This document shows positions 28,997-36,699 of a DNA stretch of 36,699 nucleotides, in pieces. Origin of the DNA: Campylobacterota bacterium (GTDB lineage: Bacteria; Campylobacterota; Campylobacteria; Campylobacterales; QNZT01). Location: contig JAHZKW010000067.1 in the NCBI GenBank assembly GCA_022600175.1, positions 1 to 36,699 on the forward strand, read 5' to 3'. The notes beneath the pieces were generated by a model. The model was given only the letters and a program-made list of their open reading frames with translations, was not told the origin of the DNA and did no database searches. How positions within the stretch are numbered: position 1 is the first letter of the stretch; every line of letters begins with the position of its first letter. Position numbers and translations under genes: made by a program.

Positions 28997-29714
28997 CAGT
29001 TTGCGGTTTTTCTGGATTAATCTTTTTGGCAATAAGGATTGAAACACCGTAAAGTAAGATCATAGGACCAGCCATTAAAAATTGGGTCAGTAGATCTGGT
29101 GGTGTTAAAAGTGCTGCTACTAAAAAGATGACAACAAGTGCATATCTAAAAAATCCAATGAGTGTTTGATCTGTTACTAATCCCATTGCCGCTAAGAAAA
29201 AAGTGATCACTGGTAATTCAAATGCCAATCCAAATCCGAGTAAAAGTTTAGTGAAAAAACTCACATAGTCACCAATGCTTGGTAGGGCAGTAAAGAGTTG
29301 TGAACCAAAATTGATGAGAAACTCATACCCAAAAGGGATAACAACATAATAACAAAATGCGGCACCTATTAAGAACATGACCGTTGCCCCTAAGACAAAA
29401 GGGATGACCATTTTCTTCTCATTTTCATAAAGTCCTGGTGCGACAAAGAGCCAAAGTTGCCAAAATATAATAGGTAGTGCTGCAATAAAGCCTGCAAAAA
29501 AAGCAACTTTAAGAGCGGTGAAAAATGGTTCTTGTACTTTAGTAAAGATGACTGAACTCCCTTTTGGAAGTACTTCATTAAGTGGCGTGATCATCCAGTC
29601 TAGTAGTGGTTGCCAAAAAGCAAACATCACAAAAAAGAGTACAATGATAGCACCCACAGAGATACTTAGTCTTTTTCTAAGCTCTGCGAGGTGAGGTTTT
29701 AACTCATCAAACAT
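28986..29714 (-). CDS. tatC: Sec-independent protein translocase TatC
   Basis: 242 residues with six membrane helices. It recognises twin-arginine signal peptides and recruits TatA pores. HLAELRKRLSISVGAI at the N-terminus, FAPGLYENEK-like FVAPGLYENEKKMV, FGLAFELPV and ALLTPPDLLTQFLMAGP are the family landmarks. It overlaps tatB by eight bases and queA by 11. tatA is not in this window. Confidence 0.96.
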   Translation of the reverse strand: MFDELKPHLAELRKRLSISVGAIIVLFFVMFAFWQPLLDWMITPLNEVLPKGSSVIFTKVQEPFFTALKVAFFAGFIAALPIIFWQLWLFVAPGLYENEKKMVIPFVLGATVMFLIGAAFCYYVVIPFGYEFLINFGSQLFTALPSIGDYVSFFTKLLLGFGLAFELPVITFFLAAMGLVTDQTLIGFFRYALVVIFLVAALLTPPDLLTQFLMAGPMILLYGVSILIAKKINPEKPQTDAS

Positions 29715-30075
29715 CTTCTTTATCCTTCTTTTTCGTAGATTTTTTTACTTTTTTAGGTTTTTCAGGTTCGTCAAGCTTCGTGATTGAACCGGTGATATCA
29801 TCAAGCTTTTCGTTTAGATCATCAACGACGTTAATATCTTTTTTAACATCATTGACGGACTCTTCTAGCTGTTGTTTATAGCTGATCGCACCCTCTTTAA
29901 GTTCGGCAAGATGCATCTCTTGCTCAATGGTATCTTTAGCATCATTGACACTCTTTTTAAAACTTTTGAAAAACTTTGCAATTTTTACCATTGCATCAGG
30001 TAATTTCTCAGGACCTAAGAACAATATAGCAATAATGGCTATGATCAATATCTCTCCAAAACTCATTCCAAACAT
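29707..30075 (-). CDS. tatB: Sec-independent protein translocase TatB
   Basis: 122 residues: a short N-terminal membrane helix (FGEILIIAIIAILFLGPEKLP), an amphipathic helix (AMVKIAKFFKSFKKSV), a long charged coiled region and a Lys-rich tail. The FGMSFGE start, the LGPEKLP hinge and the length fit TatB rather than the shorter TatA. It links TatC to substrate. It lies directly upstream of tatC with an eight-base overlap. Confidence 0.92.
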   Translation of the reverse strand: MFGMSFGEILIIAIIAILFLGPEKLPDAMVKIAKFFKSFKKSVNDAKDTIEQEMHLAELKEGAISYKQQLEESVNDVKKDINVVDDLNEKLDDITGSITKLDEPEKPKKVKKSTKKKDKEDV

Positions 30076-30119
30076 GAGACACCTTAAGTAGTTAAAATTT
30101 ATATAGGATTGTAGCGAAA

Positions 30120-30166
30120 TTTATTTAGAGAACTCCTAAATAAAAGATACTTATATTAGATAAGTA
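30120..30166 (-). terminator. Tandem hairpins between hemW and tatB
   Basis: In the 122-bp gap after hemW, two stems follow one another. TACTTAT/ATAAGTA (30148-30166, five-base loop) is followed on the minus strand by TCTTTTATTT. TTTATTTAG/CTAAATAAA (30120-30144, seven-base loop) is followed by TTTCG. The first resembles a weak intrinsic terminator for hemW. Both stems are AT-rich, so efficiency may be low. Confidence 0.4.
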
Positions 30167-30197
30167 AAAACGTTTACATTTTGATACGCTCTTATCG

Positions 30198-31256
30198 TTA
30201 ATGATCCAAAATAAAAAGTGCTATTTCATCACTTAAAAGATAGTTTGGGTTGATAAATTTTTCATCGCACTCGATTAGTTTATCTTCATCACAGAGTAGC
30301 ATCGCATTTTGTAGTTGTGTAGGTGTGAGCAGTGTTTTTGACACACCGATACAACTGCGCAATCCTAAGAGTACTTTTTCACTGATAATTGATTCAGGGC
30401 TTAGTGCTTCTACCTCTATTTGTGTTGGATTTTTGAGGTAAGCTTCAAGATTTGTTTGTGTATAAAAACGTTTATCTTTTAAGAATCCCACAGCACCACT
30501 ACCAATACCAAGATAATCTTTATAACGCCAATAACCAAGATTGTGCTTAGAGTGATAGGTGCCAAAGTTAGAGATCTCATATTGTTCAAGACCTCTTTTT
30601 TTAATTGCATTGGTAAACCAGTAAGCAAGATTTTCATCATCGTTTTGTACTTGCGGAGTGCTGAAAAAGGGTGTCTTCTCTTCTAGTGTTAAGGCATAAG
30701 CACTGAGATGATTAATAGGCAGTGAGAAGGCGATATCTAGATCTTTTTGTAGACGTGCTTTAGTATCTAAGGCTGTACCATAAATGAGATCAAGTGAAAT
30801 ATTTTTAAAACCAATTTTATGGGCATTCTTGATGGCTGTTTGTGCCATCAGTTCCGTATGGTTTCTTCCTAAAAGTTTAAGCTTCTCACTCTCAAAACTC
30901 TGTACACCAAAACTAACACGATTCACACCTAAATCATACATCCCCTGAAGCCATGTTTGGGTTGCACTGTTAGGGTTTGCTTCTGTTGTAATTTCTGCAT
31001 CTTTTTTGAGATAAGGGGTGATAAAATCAAAGAACGGTGCATAGAGCTCTGGGGCAATAGTAGAGGGAGTTCCTCCACCAATAAAAAGTGTCTCTATATG
31101 CTCTTTTTGTACCGCAAGTTTTTCAACTTCTGATTGTAGTTGTATAAGAACGGCTTTCATATAGTTTGCTTTAAATGCAAACTTATCGACATAAGAGTTA
31201 AATGCACAATAGTGACACTTACTATCACAAAAGGGGATATGGAGGTAGAGAAGCAC
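30198..31256 (-). CDS. hemW: HemW, radical SAM heme chaperone
   Basis: 352 residues. The radical SAM cluster motif is HIPFCDSKCHYCAF (Cys10, Cys14, Cys17). The fourth Cys found in true coproporphyrinogen dehydrogenase HemN is a Phe here, so this is HemW, a heme-binding protein that delivers heme to respiratory enzymes. GGGTPS, TTEANPNS, GVNRVSFGVQSF, DLIYG and EQYEISNF are further family marks. I start at GTG 31256 because AAAAGG lies six bases upstream and the protein then begins MLLYLHIPFC, as in relatives; the longer reading from TTG 31295 adds an unrelated 13 residues. It diverges from rppH across 64 bp. Confidence 0.92.
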   Translation of the reverse strand: MLLYLHIPFCDSKCHYCAFNSYVDKFAFKANYMKAVLIQLQSEVEKLAVQKEHIETLFIGGGTPSTIAPELYAPFFDFITPYLKKDAEITTEANPNSATQTWLQGMYDLGVNRVSFGVQSFESEKLKLLGRNHTELMAQTAIKNAHKIGFKNISLDLIYGTALDTKARLQKDLDIAFSLPINHLSAYALTLEEKTPFFSTPQVQNDDENLAYWFTNAIKKRGLEQYEISNFGTYHSKHNLGYWRYKDYLGIGSGAVGFLKDKRFYTQTNLEAYLKNPTQIEVEALSPESIISEKVLLGLRSCIGVSKTLLTPTQLQNAMLLCDEDKLIECDEKFINPNYLLSDEIALFILDH

Positions 31257-31320
31257 ATTTAACCTTTTACAATGTTTTTTTGGATAGTATATCAAATTAT
31301 ATATAGAGACAGGGAGTAAA

Positions 31321-31797
31321 ATGTCAACACAAAAAGTTTACAGACCAAATGTTGCTGCTGTTGTCATGTCCCATAAATATCCATTGACCTGTGAAATCTT
31401 TATTGCGAATCGAAATGATATGCGAAATAGTGTTTGGCAATTTCCCCAAGGCGGGATTGATGAGGGTGAAAGCCCTGAAGATGCACTTTTTCGTGAACTC
31501 AAAGAAGAGATAGGCACAGATGATGTCGAGATTATCGCTGAACACCCTGAATGGTTAAGCTACGACTTCCCTAATAAAGTTTCAAAAAAAATGTATCCAT
31601 TTGATGGACAGAAACAGAAATATTTTTTAGTCAAACTTAAAGCAGAAGCAACGATCAATTTACAGACAAAAGATCCAGAGTTTATGGAGTATAAGTATGT
31701 GACATATGAGAATGTATTTGACTATATCTCACATATGAAAAAGCCGATATATAAAAGAGTATTGGACTATTTTAAAAAAGATGGATACATTTCGTAA
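31321..31797 (+). CDS. rppH: RNA pyrophosphohydrolase (Nudix)
   Basis: 158 residues with a complete Nudix box (GGIDEGESPEDALFRELKEE, then IG) preceded by NSVWQFPQ, the RppH hallmark. RppH removes pyrophosphate from 5' ends of mRNA to start decay. YRPNVAAVV at the N-terminus and YPFDGQKQKYFLVK support this subfamily over general NTP hydrolases. The RBS is GGGAG. lysC follows after 16 bp; the pair is conserved in Campylobacter and Helicobacter as I recall. Confidence 0.94.
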   Translation: MSTQKVYRPNVAAVVMSHKYPLTCEIFIANRNDMRNSVWQFPQGGIDEGESPEDALFRELKEEIGTDDVEIIAEHPEWLSYDFPNKVSKKMYPFDGQKQKYFLVKLKAEATINLQTKDPEFMEYKYVTYENVFDYISHMKKPIYKRVLDYFKKDGYIS

Positions 31798-31813
31798 AAG
31801 GTTTGGAGTATAA

Positions 31814-33022
31814 ATGTTAATTGTACAAAAGTTTGGTGGTACAAGTGTAGGTGATTTAGAGCGTATTCAAAATGTTGCAAATCGTGTAGCTAAATCAAAA
31901 GATGCAGGTAATGATATCATCGTAGTTGTATCAGCCATGAGTGGAGAGACCAATAAGTTAATTGGATATGCTGCAAATTTTAGTAAAAATCCAGCGGCAA
32001 AAGAGATGGATATGCTTTTAAGCTCTGGAGAGAGAGTAACAAGTGCGTTACTCTCTATTGCCCTTCAAGAGATGGGATATGATGCGATCTCCTTGAGTGG
32101 TAGAAAGGCAGGGATTCATACCGATGATATACATACCAGTGCAAGAATCTCACATATCAATACTGATAATATGAGAGAGAAAATCTCTGAAGGAAAGATT
32201 ATTGTTGTTGCAGGTTTTCAAGGAATTACTGCTGATGGAGATGTTTCTACGCTAGGGCGAGGAGGCAGTGATCTTAGTGCCGTGGCGATTGCCGGAGCTA
32301 TGGAAGCTGATCTGTGTGAGATTTATACGGATGTTGATGGTGTATATACAACAGATCCCCGTATTGAAAGACGTGCGAAAAAGATTGAGAAAATCTCTTA
32401 TGATGAGATGCTAGAGTTTGCAAGTTTAGGGGCAAAAGTACTTCAAAATAGATCTGTAGAGATGGCTAAGAAGTTAAATGTCAATCTTGTGACAAGAAGC
32501 AGTTTCACTGAAAATGAAGGTACATTAATCACAAAGGAAGAGAATATTATGGAACAACCTATTGTAAGCGGTATTGCATTAGATAAAAATCAGGCACGTG
32601 TGTCTTTGCGAAATGTCAAAGATGAACCAGGTATTGCTGCAAATATCTTTTCAACACTGGCTGAAAACAATATCAATGTAGATATGATCATACAAAATGT
32701 AGGTCATGACGGTAACGCAAATCTTGGGTTTACAGTACCTGAAAATGAGCTCGAAAATGCTAAAGAGATTATGGAGAAGCTTAACGCTGCAGAAGATTTA
32801 GAGTTTGATAGTAATATCGCAAAGGTCTCTATTGTCGGTGTGGGTATGAAAAATCATAGTGGTGTCGCTAGTACTGCATTTACGACACTGGCTGATAATG
32901 GTATCAATATTGAGATGATCAGTACCAGTGAGATTAAGATCTCTATGATCGTAGATGAGAAGTATAGTGAGTTGGCAGTCAGATCTCTGCATGAAGCGTA
33001 TAATTTAGGTCAGAGAGAGTAA
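31814..33022 (+). CDS. lysC: Aspartate kinase
   Basis: 402 residues. It phosphorylates aspartate, the first step to lysine, diaminopimelate, threonine and methionine. The N-terminal kinase domain (1-245) has VQKFGGTSVGD, GFQGIT, TLGRGGSDLSAVAIA and EIYTDVDGVYTTDPR. Two ACT domains follow (~265-335 and ~345-402), for feedback by lysine and/or threonine. The gene contains a strong internal ribosome site and in-frame ATG at codon 246, where alpha/beta-type aspartate kinases make their beta subunit. It is the second gene of the rppH-to-folP cluster. Confidence 0.97.
   Translation: MLIVQKFGGTSVGDLERIQNVANRVAKSKDAGNDIIVVVSAMSGETNKLIGYAANFSKNPAAKEMDMLLSSGERVTSALLSIALQEMGYDAISLSGRKAGIHTDDIHTSARISHINTDNMREKISEGKIIVVAGFQGITADGDVSTLGRGGSDLSAVAIAGAMEADLCEIYTDVDGVYTTDPRIERRAKKIEKISYDEMLEFASLGAKVLQNRSVEMAKKLNVNLVTRSSFTENEGTLITKEENIMEQPIVSGIALDKNQARVSLRNVKDEPGIAANIFSTLAENNINVDMIIQNVGHDGNANLGFTVPENELENAKEIMEKLNAAEDLEFDSNIAKVSIVGVGMKNHSGVASTAFTTLADNGINIEMISTSEIKISMIVDEKYSELAVRSLHEAYNLGQRE
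32534..32551 (+). promoter_or_regulatory. Internal ribosome binding site and start for an aspartate kinase beta subunit
   Basis: AAGGAAGAG precedes an in-frame ATG at 32549 (lysC codon 246, MEQPIVSGIALDK). A product of 157 residues would contain only the two ACT domains, like the separately translated beta subunit of Bacillus and Corynebacterium aspartate kinases, which begins at the same domain boundary. Confidence 0.6.
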
Positions 33023-33027
33023 TCGCG

Positions 33028-33585
33028 TTGACTAAGGATTTCTCTTCATGGACACTTGACCGCATTCGTGATGAAGGTAGTGCGATGAATTGGATGGAGG
33101 AGCGCAGGTTTGACTGGGTGCCTTTGGCTGCATCTGCGATTGATAGATTAATCAATGCACAAACCTTTTTGCTTATCACTGATCGAAAACGTGAGTGGTT
33201 TGCACGATATATCTTAAGTAGACTTAATCGATATGATGGAGAGAGACCGCTACTGCCTATTGTCTCACTTGGGACGGTATTTCCTTTTATTGATAAACTG
33301 CAAGATGAAGAGCAGATGAGTGTTTTAGAAGATATGCTGAGCCTCTCTTTCCCTGCAGGCTATACTTTTTTTTATATTGGTAAAGGGAGTGACCCAAGAT
33401 CACAAATAGCCAAATGTAAAGAAAATAGTTTTGTATGGCTTTTAGATGAGTATAAACAAAATAGTTTTCATTTAGACTCTAAAGATGAGAATCTTGATAT
33501 CAAACTGATCCAGTTGATTACCCTTTTTGATAAAAGTATTGATGCTATTTTATTCTCTGAAGTTGATATGCAAAGTGCACTGTAA
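33028..33585 (+). CDS. hobA: HobA, DnaA-binding initiation regulator
   Basis: 185 residues, cytoplasmic. It resembles H. pylori HobA, which tetramerises and promotes assembly of DnaA at oriC. SSWTLDRIRDEGSAMNWMEE at the start, LINAQTFLLITDRKREWFARY, ILSRLNR-YDGERPLLP, FVWLLDEYK and LDIKLIQLITLFDKSIDAILF follow the family pattern. The position between lysC and holB is the same as in Helicobacter as I recall, which strengthens the call. HobA is confined to Campylobacterota. The start is TTG with only a GAGAGAG purine stretch upstream, so it is somewhat uncertain. Confidence 0.85.
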   Translation: MTKDFSSWTLDRIRDEGSAMNWMEERRFDWVPLAASAIDRLINAQTFLLITDRKREWFARYILSRLNRYDGERPLLPIVSLGTVFPFIDKLQDEEQMSVLEDMLSLSFPAGYTFFYIGKGSDPRSQIAKCKENSFVWLLDEYKQNSFHLDSKDENLDIKLIQLITLFDKSIDAILFSEVDMQSAL

Positions 33586-33622
33586 GTTGTCTATAATTAT
33601 ACTTTAATAAGGAGTGAGAAAT

Positions 33623-34237
33623 ATGACTTCTACGATTATTGCTTCTGCTGAGTTAGAGTTTGCCAAAAAGAGTATACTAGAACGCATAGACTCTAAATTG
33701 ATCAAAACTTTTTTTGTTGATGAGTTCAAAGTTGATGATGCTAAAGAAGTTGTGAAAGAGGCTTACATCGCAGAAGAGAAACAAAAATATTTGATATTAG
33801 CAGCACTGAAATATAATACTTATGCACAAAATGCACTCTTAAAACTGCTTGAAGAACCCCCTAGAAATATCACTTTTATTTTGATCGCTAAATCAAAAAC
33901 ATCACTACTACCTACGATTCGTTCACGAATGCGTGTGGAGTATTTAGAGAGTCATAAAGAGCCATATGCACTTGATTTAAATCTCGCAAAAATGGGACTC
34001 AATGAAATATTTCTATTTTTAAAAAAACATAAAAATAGTTCAAAAGATGAGTTGAAAGAGATCATACAGACGATTTTAAAAGAGCTCATGTTTACTTATC
34101 GTATGAATTTAACAGCAACAGAGCTTGATATGTTTGATAAGATGATGGAGTTGGCAGAGTTTCATGCAAGACCACAGAGTATTCTCTCTTATATGTTATT
34201 GACTATCCATCAGGCACAAGGAAGACCACAGGTATGA
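33623..34237 (+). CDS. holB: DNA polymerase III delta' subunit, short form
   Basis: 204 residues. AQNALLKLLEEPPRNITFILIA and LPTIRSRM are the classic delta-prime/clamp-loader motifs. The protein is much shorter than the ~330-residue E. coli subunit: it lacks the N-terminal P-loop and zinc region and most of the C-terminal collar domain, as in other Campylobacterota. It should form part of the clamp loader with DnaX and HolA. I start at ATG 33623 because AAGGAG (33609-33614) lies eight bases upstream; a GTG at 33614 falls inside that site. It overlaps folP by four bases (ATGA). Confidence 0.88.
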   Translation: MTSTIIASAELEFAKKSILERIDSKLIKTFFVDEFKVDDAKEVVKEAYIAEEKQKYLILAALKYNTYAQNALLKLLEEPPRNITFILIAKSKTSLLPTIRSRMRVEYLESHKEPYALDLNLAKMGLNEIFLFLKKHKNSSKDELKEIIQTILKELMFTYRMNLTATELDMFDKMMELAEFHARPQSILSYMLLTIHQAQGRPQV

Positions 34238-35382
34238 AAATTATCAAATTAAATGCAAACACTGCACCTTTAGCACTACTTGCGAAGATAGGTTCAACGA
34301 AAGCGGGCAATATGATCATGCAAGATAAGATGAAAATAAATCTTTTGTATATCAAAGATCTTAGAACACCCGCAGCCAATATCTTAAAGCAAGATGCACT
34401 CTCCATAGGTGCAGAGTTAGCAGTTGAAAAAGATACCATTCTCTGTAAAGGTGAGAAGATTGATGCTGTGCTGATTGCTAATGATAAGCAGTTAAAAATC
34501 CTTGCCGAAAAAGAGAAGATACAACCATTTGGATTAAAAAACTTAGCAGAAGAGCTTACAGTTATTGTTTCTAAAGCGAAATCTATAACACCTCAAGTGA
34601 TGGGAATCATCAATGCAACAGAAGATAGTTTTTATCAAGAGAGTCGTTTTCAAGGTAAAGAAGCGGTATCTAAAATCGAATCAGTGATAGAAGAGGGTGC
34701 TAAGATCATTGATCTTGGTGCAGTCTCTTCACGACCTGGAAGCAAACCTATACCTGAGTCTGTGGAGTTGGCACGTTTATCTCCGATTATTGATATGATT
34801 TATGATCAAAAACTCTATGAGAAAGCAGCATTTAGTTTAGATAGTTATAGGCCTTATGTTTTAGAGTATGCTTTAGATCGTGGTTTTAGCATTGTCAATG
34901 ATATCACAGGGCTGGCTAGTGATGAGGTAGCGCGTGTGGCTTCAAAGTATGATGCACGTGTGGTTTTGATGCACATGCAGGGTAATCCTACTGATATGCA
35001 AAAAGAGCCTCAATATGAGAATGTTATTTTGGAGATTGAAGCATTTTTTAGCCAGAGAATAGAGAAAGCAAAATCGTTTGGGATCAAAGATATTATTTTA
35101 GACGTCGGAATTGGTTTTGGTAAGACGGTTCCACATAATTTACTCTTGATCAAACATCTTGCACACTTTCAAAAGTTTGGTTATGAGCTTTTAATAGGGG
35201 CAAGTCGTAAATCTTTAATCGACAAGCTGAGCCCTAGTAGTGTGGATGAAAGATTAGCAGGTACATTAGCATTGCATCTTAAGTCAGTAGAAGATGGGGC
35301 AACGATACTGCGTTGTCATGATGTGAAAGAGCATGTACAAGCGTTAAAGATTTATAATGCATTTGAAGAGGTCGTGTTATGA
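34234..35382 (+). CDS. folP: Dihydropteroate synthase with N-terminal extension
   Basis: 382 residues. It condenses p-aminobenzoate with dihydropterin pyrophosphate in folate synthesis and is the sulfonamide target. The DHPS barrel covers ~120-382: MGIINATEDSF, IIDLGAVSSRPGS, FSLDSYRP, IVNDITGLA, VVLMHMQGNP, ILDVGIGFGKT and IGASRKS. About 115 residues precede it with no motif I recognise; a similar extension is found in Helicobacter and Campylobacter FolP. It overlaps both neighbours by four bases, so translation of holB-folP-hydrolase is coupled. Confidence 0.95.
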   Translation: MKIIKLNANTAPLALLAKIGSTKAGNMIMQDKMKINLLYIKDLRTPAANILKQDALSIGAELAVEKDTILCKGEKIDAVLIANDKQLKILAEKEKIQPFGLKNLAEELTVIVSKAKSITPQVMGIINATEDSFYQESRFQGKEAVSKIESVIEEGAKIIDLGAVSSRPGSKPIPESVELARLSPIIDMIYDQKLYEKAAFSLDSYRPYVLEYALDRGFSIVNDITGLASDEVARVASKYDARVVLMHMQGNPTDMQKEPQYENVILEIEAFFSQRIEKAKSFGIKDIILDVGIGFGKTVPHNLLLIKHLAHFQKFGYELLIGASRKSLIDKLSPSSVDERLAGTLALHLKSVEDGATILRCHDVKEHVQALKIYNAFEEVVL

Positions 35383-36251
35383 AGATAGGGGTAGTCCAAC
35401 AAAAGTATCATGGTAGCAAAATTTTAATGCTTGAAGCAACTGTCACTGCAATCAAGGCGCTTAAGGCAGAAGGGGCAGAACTTGTAGTACTGCAAGAGTT
35501 ACATCAAGATAGATACTTTTGTGTCAATGAAAATGTAGAGAACTTTATGCTAGCAGAGAGTTATGAAGAGGATGTTGCATTTTGGGCAAAGGTTGCTAAA
35601 GAGAGTAGTGTAGTATTAGTTGTTTCACTTTTTGAGAAACGTGCCGTTGGGCTTTACCATAATAGTGCAATTGTATTTGAAAAAGATGGTAGTATTGCTG
35701 GTAAATATCGTAAGATGCATATTCCAGATGATCCTGGATTTTATGAAAAGTTTTATTTCACACCTGGGGATTTAGGGTTTGAGCCGATTGAAACAAGTGT
35801 TGGAAAGCTGGGTGTACTTATCTGTTGGGACCAATGGTTTCCTGAAGCAGCACGGTTGATGACGCTTAAAGGTGCAGATATCTTAATTTATCCTACAGCC
35901 ATTGGTTGGTTTGATGAAGATTGTGAAGCAGAAAAAGCACGACAATTAGATGCTTGGATGACGGTACAACGCGGTCATGCAATTGCAAATGGCGTTCCTG
36001 TAGTCGCTATAAATCGTATTGGTAAAGAGCTTGATGATGCCAAAGTGATAGATGGTATACGTTTTTGGGGGAACTCTTTTGTTGTAGATGCACAAGGTGC
36101 TTATCTCTATAGAGGATCAAAAGATAAAGAAGAAGCAGTACTGGTTGACATTGATACCTCCAAGAGTGAAGAGATAAGACGTATTTGGCCATTTTTGCGC
36201 GATAGACGCATTGATGCGTATGAAAAAATTACCTACAGATTTATTGACTAA
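35379..36251 (+). CDS. aguB: Carbon-nitrogen hydrolase, N-carbamoylputrescine amidase-like
   Basis: 290 residues of the nitrilase superfamily, with the Glu-Lys-Cys triad visible: LQELHQDRYF (Glu40), KYRKMHIPDDPGFYEKFYF (Lys) and LICWDQWFPEAAR (Cys). The DDPGFYEKFYFTPGD segment and DRRIDAY end are typical of AguB, which turns N-carbamoylputrescine into putrescine in the agmatine route. Its agmatine deiminase partner is not in the window. It overlaps folP by four bases. Other amidase substrates cannot be excluded. Confidence 0.88.
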   Translation: MKIGVVQQKYHGSKILMLEATVTAIKALKAEGAELVVLQELHQDRYFCVNENVENFMLAESYEEDVAFWAKVAKESSVVLVVSLFEKRAVGLYHNSAIVFEKDGSIAGKYRKMHIPDDPGFYEKFYFTPGDLGFEPIETSVGKLGVLICWDQWFPEAARLMTLKGADILIYPTAIGWFDEDCEAEKARQLDAWMTVQRGHAIANGVPVVAINRIGKELDDAKVIDGIRFWGNSFVVDAQGAYLYRGSKDKEEAVLVDIDTSKSEEIRRIWPFLRDRRIDAYEKITYRFID

Positions 36252-36274
36252 TGTGTCAAAACTACACCTATTCT

Positions 36275-36320
36275 ATAATTTCTTTAAAAAATAACTAACT
36301 AAAACCTTTAAAGGTATACT
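36275..36320 (+). promoter_or_regulatory. Probable promoter region with a 12-bp palindrome before the Sel1 gene
   Basis: The 122-bp gap holds TATAAT (36275-36280) and TATACT (36315-36320) as -10 candidates, with the perfect palindrome ACCTTTAAAGGT (36304-36315) abutting the second. The palindrome could be a regulator site. Which -10 is used cannot be decided by eye. Confidence 0.4.
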
Positions 36321-36373
36321 AAACTTTACTATTGTGCCGATCATGTAGTATCTGAATATTTAAGGATATTTTC

Positions 36374-36699
36374 GTGAAAAAAATAATAGCAACAACAGCA
36401 CTATGTGCCTCAATCCTCTTTTCTAATAGTTACAATGATGGTTTATCAATGTTAAACAGTGGTCAGGAACTCAAAGCATATGACTCTTTTTTCTTAGCTG
36501 CTAAAAGCGGTGATAGAGATGCACAAATGATCTTAGGTGCAATGTACTTAGATGGTATCGGTACGAAATGTGACCATGAGAAAGCCTTCTTTTGGCTTTC
36601 TAAAGCTGCCAACCGCGGAGATATGGAAGCGCAGTATCTTTTAGGGTTTATGTATGAAAATGGTTTGAAAGTCGCACCTAACATGTCAAGAGCAGTGAA
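36374..36699 (+). CDS. Secreted Sel1-repeat protein (truncated by window end)
   Basis: 108 codons are present. The start is GTG with AAGGA seven bases upstream. A signal peptide (KKIIATTALCASILFSNS) precedes Sel1-like repeats: AAKSGDRDAQMILGAMYLDG and AANRGDMEAQYLLGFMYENG. Such alpha-alpha repeats mediate protein contacts, and Campylobacterota have many secreted members (Helicobacter Hcp proteins), which are often cysteine-rich. Only one Cys is visible beyond the signal here (GTKCDHEKAF). The rest of the gene and its function are outside the window. Confidence 0.85.
   Translation, partial: MKKIIATTALCASILFSNSYNDGLSMLNSGQELKAYDSFFLAAKSGDRDAQMILGAMYLDGIGTKCDHEKAFFWLSKAANRGDMEAQYLLGFMYENGLKVAPNMSRAV

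Noticed and set aside
28997-29047. N-terminal extension of queA
   Set aside because: It translates the end of tatC in another frame and has no counterpart in QueA, which begins shortly before YDYELP.
30198-31256. Oxygen-independent coproporphyrinogen oxidase HemN
   Set aside because: The fourth Cys of the HemN motif is Phe and the protein is shorter than HemN; HemW fits better.

Overview
The window is chromosomal DNA from a member of the Campylobacterota (former Epsilonproteobacteria), most likely a free-living Sulfurimonas/Sulfurovum-type organism rather than a host-adapted one. The reasons are AT-rich codon use, a HobA homologue (a DnaA-binding protein known only from this phylum), and two gene orders I recall from Helicobacter/Campylobacter genomes: rppH-lysC-hobA-holB-folP and ilvC-minD-minE-(deacetylase)-dprA-ruvX. 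These assignments rest on reading the proteins; no search was run. Coding density is very high and no gap between genes exceeds about 210 bp.

Layout. 1-3.2 kb: a truncated rluD-type pseudouridine synthase diverges from rodA; then come a CAU-anticodon tRNA, a 33-codon ORF divergent from an S24/LexA-like regulator with a palindromic operator region between them, and a cyclophilin. 3.3-9.1 kb: a dihydroorotase-like pseudo-enzyme, then a sensory cassette of Cache-domain histidine kinase, tandem-Cache chemoreceptor and OmpR-type response regulator. 9.2-20.3 kb: an acetate block of outer-membrane porin, YjcH-like small membrane protein, ActP symporter, a cNMP/CBS/nucleotidyltransferase (DUF294) protein, a DnaQ-like exonuclease, acetyl-CoA synthetase, then pta and ackA. 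pta carries a one-base frameshift in an A7 run. A direct repeat spaced by 11 bp, as OmpR-family regulators bind, lies just upstream of the porin. 20.3-23.1 kb: a stand-alone receiver, a cell-wall-binding repeat protein with four cysteine-led modules, and a SPOR-like periplasmic protein. 23.2-27.5 kb: ilvC, then a tightly overlapped minD-minE-yibQ-dprA-ruvX chain. 27.5-31.3 kb, mostly minus strand: Spx/YffB-like reductase, a 43-codon membrane peptide gene facing away from it across a 14-bp inverted repeat, queA, tatC, tatB, hemW. 31.3-36.7 kb: rppH, lysC (with an apparent internal start for a beta subunit), hobA, holB, folP, a carbon-nitrogen hydrolase and a truncated Sel1-repeat protein.

The genes between 4.5 and 20.3 kb can be read as one functional unit: sensing of a small organic acid (kinase, receptor), regulation (OmpR-type regulator), outer- and inner-membrane uptake (porin, ActP) and the two acetate-activation routes (Acs; AckA-Pta). 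The least understood part is the DUF294-exonuclease pair sitting between transporter and Acs. The sensing ligand and the regulatory link are inference. No CRISPR array, insertion sequence, integrase or rRNA was seen.
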